A stretch of DNA of 64,000 nucleotides from contig CM033718.1 in NCBI GenBank assembly GCA_019671005.1, positions 5,332,001 through 5,396,000 of the forward strand, in the 5' to 3' direction. Shown here piece by piece: positions 35,505-45,804 of the stretch (positions within the stretch are counted from its first letter, which is position 1; every line of letters begins with the position of its first letter). Source of the DNA: Hibiscus mutabilis. Its lineage: Eukaryota; Streptophyta; Magnoliopsida; Malvales; Malvaceae. The notes under the pieces were generated by a model that saw only the letters and a list, made by a program, of their open reading frames with translations, had not been told where the DNA came from and did no database searches. Position numbers and translations under genes: made by a program.

Positions 35505-37690
35505 TCTAATGGTTTTATCTTTTCCACAGGAGCAAATGTTTCTTGGTAATCAACTCCATATGACTGAGTAAAGCCTTTAGCCACCAGCCTTGCCTTGAAC
35601 TGTTCTATGCTCCCATCTGAGTGGTATTTCACTGTGAATACCCATTTACACCCAGTCACCTTTTTCCCTTCAGGTAGTTTGGTTAGGCTCCAGGTATTAT
35701 TCTTCTGTAGTGCACTAATTTCCTCCTCAACAGCTTTTCTCCAATCTAGATTCTCAAACGCCTCATTAACTGTCCTTGGAATCCTTATGCTGTCAGTATT
35801 TTCTGTAAATGCCTTGAAACCAAACATTAGTTTTCCATAGGCAACAAATCTTTCAATAGGATGACTAGTACATTTTCTCACTCCCTTTCTTTGGGCAATG
35901 GGAAGATCATCAATATCAATAGAGACAGGAATTTGAGAGGGATCATTACTTGTTTCTTCCTCAATGATAGCAGGACTAAGTTCCAGTCCTCGGCAAGCAA
36001 TAGGCTGAGTAATAGCTTCTGTGATAGTCTTTCTTTTCCTTGTATAAACACTCGGAGGTTTGCTTTCAGGTTGTGAGGTCATGGGTTGCTGAGGTGCGTT
36101 CGGTGTAGACTCGGGTGTAAAAATAGGTGTAGTATGAGAGCGAGGAGTTTTAGGAGCTGGTGAAGACAAGCTTACTGGATTTTCAGTAGTTATAGTAGCC
36201 TGGTTTTGGTTCAACAAAGTGTTATCAACTGCAGGTAAGAAAGAAATAGGAGAGAGGAACTGTAGTGAGCTAGATTGCTGAAATTCTCTAAAATTCTCCC
36301 CCTGAATTTCAGTACTAGTAAAATAGGGTTGAGTTTCAAAAAATGTTACATCACAAGAGACATAAAATTTATGTGTAAGAGGCGAGTAACATCTGAAGCC
36401 CTTCTGACTTGTAGAGTATCCAACAAACACATTTAACTGACCTAGGATCAAGCTTTCCTCTTTGTTGTTCATGCACATGGACAAAAACTGTGCAACCAAA
36501 TACCCGAAAAGGAAGAAGAGAAGATAGGGATTTAAAATGAGGAAAATAAGATGACAAAATGTCCCTAGGAATTTTAAACTCAATTGGTTTACTAGGCATA
36601 CGATTTATCAAGTAGGTAGCAGTCAAAAGAGCTTCCCCAAAGATATTTAGGCGCATTGGCGGAAAATAAAAGAGATCTTGTGACCGCAAGTAAGTGTCTA
36701 TTTTTTCTCCCAGCTACCCCGTTCTGTTGTGGAGTATTGACACATGATGTAATATGGAAGATACCCTTTTCTCGGAAAAAAAAGACCCTAGAGATTGACC
36801 AAGGTATTCACTCCCATTATCACTTTTCAGAATTTTATCTTGCAAGTAAATTGATTTTCCACCATTGTATAAAAGTTCTTAAATATTGTTGCAGCCTCAG
36901 ATTTTTCTCTCATTAGGTAAGTCCAAGTAGTTCGAGAATGATCATCTATAAAAGAAATGAACCATCTGTACCCATTAATGGTTTTGACCTTAGAATGGCC
37001 TCAAATGTCACTATGGACTATAGAGAAAGGAGAAGTAGGTTTAAATGGAGATGAAACATAAGAGTGTCTTGTGTGTTTGGCAATCTGGCATGTATCACAA
37101 TGAAAGGAAGATGGTTTTTTACTAAGAAATAGTTTGGGAAACAATTTAGCAAGGTAAAAGAAATTGGGATGTCCTAACCTAAAATGCCACAGCATGACTT
37201 CACTAGCTAACAAAGAATTGGAAAAAGTAGACTGGAGACAACTCGAAACAGCTTGTTGATAAGGTGAGAAGCCATCAAGGATGAAGAGACCATTACTTAG
37301 CCTAGCACTGCCAATCACCATCCCCGAGCCCTGTGCCTGAAAAACACAACCATGCAGCCCAAAATTAGCACTACATTGAAATTCACTAACCATCCTACTA
37401 ACAGAGAGTAGATTGCAGGTGAGGTTAGGCACATAGAGAACATTGTTTAATACTAAGGACTCGGTTATAGGAATAGAACCACTCCCTTTTACTACTGAAA
37501 GAGATCCATCTGTTGTTTTGATTGAGGAGGCAGATTGTAAATGCTTATAGTCTGTAAATAAGCTTAGATTCCCTGTCATATGATCAGAGGCACCGGAATC
37601 TACAACCCAGTTATGGGAATACAAAGTAGTCAAACACGAAATACTACCTTCAGTGGTAGTGAAGGCTGCAGGCTCAATTTTAGAAGACAT
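35489..37690 (-). pseudogene. C3 protease-integrase and RT start, gag-less and broken
   Basis: From ATG 37690 the frame has about 27 residues before the protease site NWVVDSGASDHMTGN. It then reads LLSVSRMVSEFQCSANFG and LWHFRLGHPNFFYLAKLFPK with CDTCQIAKH. It stops after SIVHSDI, where the family has Trp (TGG changed to TGA). Integrase core pieces are out of frame. The C-terminal part resumes at 36689-36369 (ATYLINRMPSKP) and 36583-35489, which reaches the start of RT (TGCKWVFTVKYHSDG, RLVAKGFTQSYGVDYQETFA). The leader from the LTR to the ATG is about 74 bases. There is no room for a capsid or zinc-knuckle region. Confidence 0.85.
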
Positions 37691-37764
37691 TTAGCTGAAA
37701 AACTTTTGAAGTTCTACGAGCCGCTGCTTACTAATGTGACTAGATCGAACCTAAACTGATACCA

Positions 37765-38032
37765 TGTAGAAATAGGTATTTCCAGCCAAGAATTATGTGG
37801 AAAACAGAAGAGATTTATAAACTCTGTGTGTTTCGATGTTCAATAGGTGAGTCTATTTATAGACTCTTTACAAAGAGGTTTATACTAGGTAGTTAACTTC
37901 TAGGATAGAATTTTATCTCTTTATCACTTATCCTATACAAGATAGATTTAATTTAAAATTTAAACTACTAGTTAGGATATATTTACAACTCTTATTTATC
38001 TACAAACACTAACAACACGCCACTAACCAACA
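37765..38032 (-). repeat. C3 5' LTR
   Basis: Plus strand TGTAGAAATAGGTATTTCC to CTAACCAACA. It ends 11 bases before ABCC exon 7. Confidence 0.94.
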
Positions 38033-38043
38033 CTTCTAAACAG

Positions 38044-38925
38044 GTATGGCAAGCCTTGCTGTGACATAGGGCCTTAACTTAAACCCACGTTTGTCACGGT
38101 GGATACTTAGTTTTTGCAAGCTCGAGAATAAAATTATTTCCATAGAGAGGATTTATCAGTACAGCCAAATTCCAAGTGAAGCTCCTCCTGTTATTGAAAA
38201 CTCCCGCCTTCCGTCTTCATGGCCAGAACGTGGAACAATCGAATTGCATGATTTAAAGGTATTTAGTTTCTCTTTGCACACCATGCACTACCTTATTTCT
38301 CCTTGAAACATCGGAGACTCGTATGTACTATATTGTTTCTACGTTAAGATCTTTCACATTACTAGCAACTTCATGTGGAAAGTGTGCAATGTATGAGAAG
38401 TTTATTGCATGAGAATGGAGAATCTACTGCTTTACCATTTTCTTTTTTTTCTCATACCACAAAAATAGATTTCAGAGCTCTCCGGGATCAATAGATAATA
38501 CATAATTTTATGTTTTAATGATGTCAGAGAAAAAAATATATAATGTTCTCTGTTAAGAGTATTATTGTGGAACCTCATGCTGACATTTCCTTTTCTTTTT
38601 TATATTCCTTTTCTTGAAGGTTCGCTATGCTGAAAATTTTCCAGTAGTGCTTCATGGAATAACCTGTGCATTTCCTGGTGGAAAAAAGATCGGAATTGTT
38701 GGGCGTACTGGAAGTGGCAAATCTACTTTGATCCAAGCATTATTCCGATTGATTGAGCCAGCTGGTGGGAGAATCATTATAGATAACATTGACATTTCAA
38801 CAATTGGGCTCCGTGACCTACGTAGCCGTCTTGGTATCATACCTCAAGATCCTACATTATTTGAAGGAACTATTAGAAGCAATCTTGATCCCCTCAAAGA
38901 GCATTCGGATCATGACATTTGGGAG
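38044..38925 (+). pseudogene. ABCC pseudogene exons 7-8 (TMD2 end and truncated NBD2)
   Basis: Exon 7 (38044-38258) contains TAG at 38067-38069 where the family has Tyr, then LSRWILSFCKLENKIISIER and a linker. Exon 8 (38620-38925) holds the first half of NBD2: Walker A GRTGSGKST near 38703-38729, then the Q-loop region LGIIPQDPTLFEGTIRSNLD. It ends at IWE where a donor is expected, but the bases after GAG are AT instead of GT. No later exon (signature LS.GQ, Walker B, H-loop) is found before the gypsy element at 39611 or after it. Confidence 0.88.
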
Positions 38926-39610
38926 ATATAAATTTCACCTGCATACCCAGCTTTTTCTCCCTCACATAACCAGTATACTTAACTGAGAGTGATGGAAGTT
39001 CATGAACTTCACGTGTTTATTCCATGGCTATAAAAAGTTTATATGCACACTCATGATGTTCCTTGCCTCCTAAGAAACTAAAAAAATCTAGAAATTTGAA
39101 ATAATTCTCAAGTTTGTAGTTCATATATCGAGGATTTCAGGTTCTTCAGTAAGATTATTAGTTCCTTGGAAAAGTTTTACCAACAAATTATACCATTAAT
39201 TTTACCATGCTAATGTCACGTTGAGTCTTGAAATATGATCATGCTCGAATGAGAAGGGCTGAATTTTTCTTCGTCACAGGCTCTTGAGCTATTTGAACTA
39301 TTATAACTTGAGCTCGATTCAAGAGTAATACAATTAAATCCGAATTTTTTCGAATCAAACTTGAATAACTTTGTAAGTACTGTTGTAAAAATCAGACTGA
39401 TGGTCGAACAAGTTAGACCGATGGTTCTAAGTTCAATAAAGATTTTCTTTTTGCTGTGATCAAGTAATTACTCTATAAATATAAATATAGTGTATGTATT
39501 AGCTTTTTGAAATATGTGATGGAGTACGGTTGTTCTTGCGGTTTCGGTTGGTAGTCCCCTGTAATGCGGTCCGGTAACTTTAAAGTTTAAGTAATCATTT
39601 TTTAGCAAAG
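38926..39610. other. Flank after the truncated ABCC pseudogene
   Basis: No ABCC exon is recognisable. Sequence near 39270-39370 (CTCGATTCAAGAGTAAT, CGAATCAAACTTGAATAAC) has the look of an old hAT-type MITE core, without clear ends. The last bases CAAAG (39606-39610) are the left target site of the gypsy element. Confidence 0.4.
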
Positions 39611-42600
39611 TGTAGCGATCTTTTTTTTTTTTTGAAAAGGATAATCGTCGGATTGTATATAAATTAGGCACTACGAATTATTCCTTAAATTATTGAAAAC
39701 CTTTTAAAAGAATGGAGATTTCTTTTGAAAACCTTAAATTTTTGAAAATGATGAAAATTTGGAGTCGCCACCGGCCACTTGGTAAGGTAGGCCGGACACT
39801 ATAAGAAACCAGAGATTCATTGTGAAAGGGTCAGGGAGTTGGTTACGTGTGGGGAAGGATTAACACCCCCATCACGCCCGAAGATCGGTACCAAAATATT
39901 TGTTGCTTTTAAAATGATGAAATTCATTGAGATTTATATTAAATTTAATTCGGAGTTCTTAGATGAAAATTAACTCTAATTGCACGAGCTTTATCAAATT
40001 GGTGGATTCAAATTAATTGGACATTTAATTAATAAAGTTGACGAAATATCAGACCATAAATTAAACCGACATCGAATAAGCCTGACTGTCGTGTTAATTT
40101 ATGGTTCGACTTTCGTACGTCACCTTTATGCATGATGCAAACACTTAAGTATGATGTGATGATTTTGTTAATTTTAATCTATTTACCCCCGGGATAGTAA
40201 GGATTAATTCGAATATTTGGTCAACATCCTTTAAGCTCATACTGTTACGACACAAATATCAGAATTAATAAGTGCCTCCCTTTTACGATTTAGATTAATT
40301 AAAAATGTGATTAAGACTAAAGATTATATGAATGACAATTAAGATATGACAATCAAAGGTACAAGTGTAACATACAAAAGGGAGGCCCAATTTATTATAA
40401 GCCCAATTAGTGACCTATTTATTAACTAAATGATTCTAACACTTAACCCTTAATTAATTAGCCCTAAAAAATTTTAGAAACCTAATTTATGGTGACTAAT
40501 TTGTGATTTAACATTAACCTAAACATGAAATTGATTTTACCCCTAAAGTAATTAAGAAACGCTCAATTAATCTAATGAGTTTAACATTGATCCCAATAAG
40601 CCGAAGATAAATTTAAATTCACTAAATTAATTCAAACCCTAATCCAACTAAGGCTCTAAAAAACATAAGACTAATTTAATTAATTATAGGATCGTACCCC
40701 TATGAGACGAGCACACGTTCTAAATTAAGTTAATTCATTTAATCTAGTTAAAAGCCTAAAACCTAAAACCAAGCCCAAGACAAAGTTAGGCCTAAAACCC
40801 AAGAATACTATCTAATAAAGGCCCAAAAAAACATACATCAAGACATATTATATATTAGAATTATATCATAAAAAACCTATTATTTTAAGGAAATTATATA
40901 TGTTATGCTTTTGTAAAATTACATATATTATATCTCTTAGAAAATTATATCTTATATTTAAAGAAAACTATACATATATTATAAACAAAAACATACATTA
41001 TATATTTTGCACAACTCTTCTATACACTTCAAAAACTATATTATACACCACATATATATTCTACTTTTACAAAACATTACTATATACTTCAAAAACTATA
41101 TACTTGATACGACAAAAATATATGTATTACACTCTTTAAAATTATATTATATACCTTAAAAATTATATATTATATCAAAAACATATATGAATTATTTTAT
41201 AAGATTATACTATATACTTTGAAAACTATGTATTATAGGTCATAAATATATATATATATATATATATTACATTTTACAAAATTATATCTTATACTTTAAA
41301 CTATACATTATATATCAAAAAGCATATATTGCATTTTTTTAAAAAAAAACTACTATATACTAAATATATATTATATACGTTAAAAACATTTATATATATA
41401 TATATATTACATTTTTACAAATTTCTATTTTATACTAAAACATATTATAGGTTGAGAAATATATATTTTATTTTACCAATTTCTACTTTACCTACAAATG
41501 TATATTAAACATAAAAATTATATGTTACACTTCTATTTTGTACTAAATCTATGTGCATATTGAATCCCTAATATATATATATATATATATATATATACCA
41601 TTAGAACTAATTTCATCCATAAAATAATGATCACAAACGAGCAATATTAACATGAAAATTAAATTGAATTTGCTTGAAATAAATGTGCAAAATTTAAACT
41701 AAAAATGCATGAAAAAGAATACATAAATTAATTAATTTAAAATTGGAAAATGACCAAATCGTGAGGAAATAAAATACATGGACGAAATTAATAGAAAAAA
41801 ATGAGGACGTAATTGAAAACATCAAAAAACTGTGAAGGACCCGGGGAGTAATTAAAATAGGCGGAATGACTTTCCCTTGTAATTAGACCACGCGGAGGGA
41901 CTAATAACGTAATTGGACCATGCAGAAGGACTGCGGGCGTGATTATTTTAGGGCGGAGGTCCTTAAAATACAATTAACCCTTTTTTAAAAATTTATAACA
42001 CTATAAATACCCATTTTATCCTAAAATTCGACCCTTTTAGCCATTTTTTTCTTTGTTATAACACCAAAATGCTCTCCCCTCTCTCCTCTACTTTGGCCGA
42101 ACACTATCGTTCACCGGGGATAAATCCCAAAATACGACTGATGGCCGCTGAGCTCCAAATAACCCAAAAAACATCTTTTTTCATACCTATCCTCGATTCA
42201 AGCCTTTTTTTAATATCAACCCCCTTTGTGTTAAAACCGTAAAAACTGAAGCAAAAAAAGGGTTTCTACCGTCCTTTGCTCCACAGATTCACCATGTTCG
42301 GCCTCGAAGAGGTCAGGAGGCTTACCACTGGTGAAAAAACGACGTGAGGGAAAATCGAAACGACACAAGAAAGCTGAATCGGCGAGGGTAAACCCTAATT
42401 TTCTCCTTTTTCTTAACTATACATGCATGTTATATATTCGAACTGAAAAAAAGAAAGAAAATATACCTTAAAAGGCCTTTTCTTTGTTTATTGATTCCGA
42501 ATTTTTCCCTTTCGAACTTAGCGACACAAAGATGTATGATTATCATCTTATATATGATTTTTTTTGTTTAAAGTCTTAAGCAAACATTAATTGAAAAAAC

Positions 42601-43472
42601 TGTTGATTATGCCTTGGATTAGCTTCTGACATTTTTTATTGTTTCTCTGCCTTGCATGGTGGGTGGAGAGTTGGTGGTGGCAGCGGAAATCCTGGTGTTG
42701 TAGCCACGCGGATGGGGAGATAAACGACTGAGATCTAATTTGGAATGGACGGTCCAGATTACATCTGATGGTCGAAGTGCAGCGCTGGATGATGAAACGT
42801 GGCGCGGGGGGAGCTGAAGGATCTCCATTCGATTTGGACCGTTCAATCAGCAACCTTTGATCCGATGGTCCAGATTTGGCTGCACGTGAAGAAGAGTATA
42901 TCTGATTAGGGTTTATTTAGATTTGGGCCCTAACTGGGCCAGATGTAGTTATATGTATTAATAATTTTTTTGGGCTTTTAAAAATGTAATTGGATTTTAA
43001 TAAACTTGGGCTTGTATTTGATAATATTTATTTGATCTGTTTATTTTTTAATTAATTATCGGCTTATGTTATAGTAATTCTAATAATAAACTTATAATAT
43101 AACATATATACATACAAACATTAATACACACATAATACGTACATACAATCACATATGCAATATACATTTATAGTTAAATATTAATGACATTGAAGTAATA
43201 ATGAATACATACATACATGCACATAGTACATATACACACTCACATTAAAACAATACTAAACACATACATACAATATATTATCATGCATTACATGTGATAC
43301 AACATACATTGATACAAACATAAAAAAAACATGGATAATAACCATACATATAATAATCACATACTAGGGGCACACATATAATAACACACATCACTTAGTA
43401 ATATTTATACATATATAAGCCCATTATTGCAAAAACAAAAACGAGTTAACCCGGACAAAATTAGTGATTACA
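39611..43472 (-). repeat. Gypsy 3' LTR, about 3.9 kb
   Basis: Plus strand TGTAGCGATC to TTAGTGATTACA. It includes the conserved GGAGTCGCCACC and GTGGGGAAGGATTAACACCC strings near 39760-39870. An AT-rich tandem tract (about 40850-41600) is built of units like CTATATACTTNAAAAACTATA. A plus-strand TATAAATA at 42002-42009 is followed by CT-rich sequence. The 70-80 bp at the right end are shared with the 5' LTR copy. Confidence 0.8.
40850..41600. repeat. AT-rich tandem tract inside the gypsy LTR
   Basis: Units resembling TATATACTT(T/C)AAAAACTATA recur with TATATATA runs between them, ending in (TA)n at 41570-41597. The same tract appears shortened in the 5' LTR at 45805-46260. Confidence 0.65.
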
Positions 43473-45293
43473 GCTGCCCCTCTTTGCTTATACTTGTGGA
43501 ACAAGGATAAAACAAAGACCATAAGCACTAATTTTGTCCTACTTCATTGTCGGATGATTTACTCTTCTGAAATGGTAGTGAGCAAATCTAAATAACTTAT
43601 TTTCCCAAAGCGGCAAAAACGACCAGGTAGCACTGGCATGCCCTTTTTGAACGGCAACGAACAAACCAGTTATTAAAAGGTTCATTCTTCCGAAGCGGCG
43701 ACGAATGAATCTGAATAACCTGTTTTCTTGAAACGAAAAAAAAACAAATAGGTGGCGTTGGGATGTCCTTCCAAAATGGTAACGAACAAGTCAACTAGCC
43801 TCTAAACGACTCATTCTTCCAAAATGGCTTTGAATAAATCCAAGTAAATTTGCTATCCTGGAGCGGCAGAAAGCAAGCTTAGCGACGTTGGGACGTCCTT
43901 TCGAAATGGCAGTAGACGTAACTAGACAAAGACAACATGTTCCTCCGAAGCGGCAGTGAACAAATAGCAGTTTTTCAAATAAGGGTTCCATGAAGATTTT
44001 TGCGCTTCGTGAGCCTAAACGGATGGGCTAATTTTCTTCTTCCTTTTTATGAAAGGTTCTGTCATCTTGCCTTTTTCACCGGGAAGTGATGTGTTTGAAA
44101 TCGTTTGCTTGAAAATTCCTTTCAAGTTTCCGCTTTTGACGTTTGTTCCCTTTTTTAGGAGGTACCCCATTTATCTTTCAAATACCTGTAAAAAAGACAA
44201 AATACTACGGCGATATGAGTTAGCATGCTCCTAACATAGGGGTGCCTAACTAAGTATGATGCATGAATGACACTAATTCACTCGGACACCTTTTTTTCTT
44301 GGTTCCTTGATTTTGATCTTCTTTTGCTTTCTTCTTCTCTTTTTTGCAATGGCGGTGCCCCATCTGTCACTTGGGTTCACCCTTTATGCCCCTTTTCTCT
44401 TGAACTCCTAGACCTCCTACTCTAAGGCGCCCTTTCAGGTTTTCGCTTTAGACTTGTCTTTTCTTAAAGTGCCCTTTACGGGTTTTCACTTCAGCGCTTT
44501 TCTTTCTTTTTTTTTCTTTTTTTTCTCTTCTTTTTTTCTTTTTTCCTCATTCTTTTATTTTTTTCTTATTTCTTATTTCTTTCCTTGGACGTCTTTCGGG
44601 TTCTCGCCCTTTAGCTCTTTCGATTTCAACACGTGAGGTACTCATTGTCTTTCTTCGGTGAATCTCGTCAATTTTACCCCCGATGTCCTTTTGTCTTTGG
44701 CGGATTCGCCCTATCTTGGAATAGCCTGCACTTAATAGGTTAAATCATAGTAATGCCAAGTAATCTTTTGCTTTTCCATAATCTATGCCAATTCATCTAC
44801 GAGATGATTGTGGGACGGACAACATAAATGAGAATAATATTTTATTAATACTTAGAGAAACATTAACAGAATTTTGAAAGTCATGACAAACATGAGAAAG
44901 AAAAGATATAGATAATATCGACTGTATGAATAATGATAACCCATCGACCACAGTAGATACTTTATTCACCATTTTTTGTTACAATTCTTGATGACCTAAG
45001 GTTTGAAGCATCATTCCCCGACAAAATCTACCAGTCGTATGCCAATATTTAAGTATATCTGAACCGTCCTCTTTGATTTTTCAATTCAGATCACCCTATT
45101 GGTTTTAAGACGTCCGTTTTTGAGTTTTTGCTCTAAACCCTCATTCTTCTCTTTTTTTTCTTTTCTTATTCTTTTTTATTTTTTCCTTTTCTCTTCTCTT
45201 TTTTCTTTTTTCTTTTTTTCTTTTTTTTCTCTTTTTTTCTCCCTTTTTTTAGGCATAATACTTTTTTTACAGGGTCCTAGTTTACTGGGTTGC
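43473..45293 (-). other. Spacer between integrase and 3' LTR of the gypsy element
   Basis: No protein is supported. From about 43560 to 43980, motifs like TTCTTCCGAAGCGGC and ACGAACAA recur roughly every 100-130 bp, a degenerate tandem repeat. Two long pyrimidine tracts lie at about 44490-44590 and 45145-45255; Phe/Ser-rich frames across them are artefacts. Such spacers are known from Tat-lineage elements. Confidence 0.55.
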
Positions 45294-45802
45294 TCAACTC
45301 TCTCCCATCCATCTAAGTAGGATTAGTGCTCCTTTGGAGAAGGCATTTCTTACAACATAAGGCCTTTCCCAATTAGGCATCCACTTCCCTTGAAAGTCCT
45401 TTTGGTTAAGTGAGATCTTTTTAAACACCATATCCCCCTCTTGAAACTCTCTAGGGTGAACTTTTTTGTTATAGGCTCGCATCATCCTTTTTTGATACAT
45501 TTGAATAGACATATAGCCTTCAACCTTTTTTCTTCAATGAGGTTCAATTGATCAATCCTAGCTTGTATCCATTCGGCTTCAACCAACTTTATTTCGTTCA
45601 AAATCTGAAGTGATGGAATCTCTACCTCGATGGGTAATACTGCCTCTGTGTCGTATACCAAAGAATACGGCGTTGTCCCGGTGGAGGTCCTCACAGAGGT
45701 TCGATAAGCAAATAGAGCAAAAGGTAGCTTTTCATGCCAATCCTTATAATTTTCTGTGGTTTTTGCTATGATCTTCTTTATATTCTTATTCGCCGCCTTC
45801 AC
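45294..45802 (-). pseudogene. Gypsy integrase C-terminal fragment
   Basis: Minus-strand frames overlap at 45482-45512 through a frameshift. The first reads KAANKNIKKIIAKTTENYKD, then LPFALFAYRTSVRTSTGTTP, SLVYDTEAVLPIEVEIPSL and AEWIQARIDQLNLIEEKR. The second continues MYQKRMMRAYNKKVHPREF, GDMVFKKI and GKWMPNWERPYVV. This is the end of the integrase core and its C-terminal domain in Tat-like gypsy elements. It is cut at 45804, where LTR sequence begins abruptly, marking the deletion breakpoint. Confidence 0.85.
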
Positions 45803-45804
45803 TG

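Larger units (their letters stand above)
33966..38032 (-). mobile_element. Copia element C3, in an ABCC intron
   Basis: LTRs lie at 33966-34234 (3' LTR, 269 bp) and 37765-38032 (5' LTR, 268 bp), with only a handful of differences. The host 5-mer CTTCT is duplicated exactly (33961-33965 and 38033-38037). The tRNA-Met site (TGGTATCAGTTTAGG, minus strand) adjoins the 5' LTR. The polypurine tract TTTGAGGGGGAG precedes the 3' LTR. Total length is 4067 bp, short for copia because gag is absent. This is the best preserved of the three intronic copies. Confidence 0.95.
20061..38925 (+). pseudogene. ABC transporter C family (MRP-type, ABCC3-like) pseudogene, invaded by two copia elements
   Basis: Full plant ABCC proteins pump glutathione or glucuronide conjugates, usually across the tonoplast, and have the order TMD0-TMD1-NBD1-TMD2-NBD2. 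Exons recognised: 20061-22158, 22278-22598, 22682-22768, 32196-32890, 33019-33179, 33574-33868, 38044-38258 and 38620-38925. All inner borders are GT-AG. Against the family I place frameshifts near 20247, 20495, 21960, 22145, 32385, 32815, 33045 and 33085, and in-frame TAG codons at 32620 and 38067. The second NBD stops after its Q-loop region, so its signature and Walker B are gone. Several lesions are single-base losses in short homopolymers and could be sequence errors, but the stops and the lost end could not. The neighbouring NDUFA9 and MUR3 genes have clean frames, which argues for real decay. Confidence 0.9.

Noticed and set aside
44454..45320. Phe/Ser-rich open frames
   Set aside because: They are translations of polypyrimidine tracts in the gypsy spacer.
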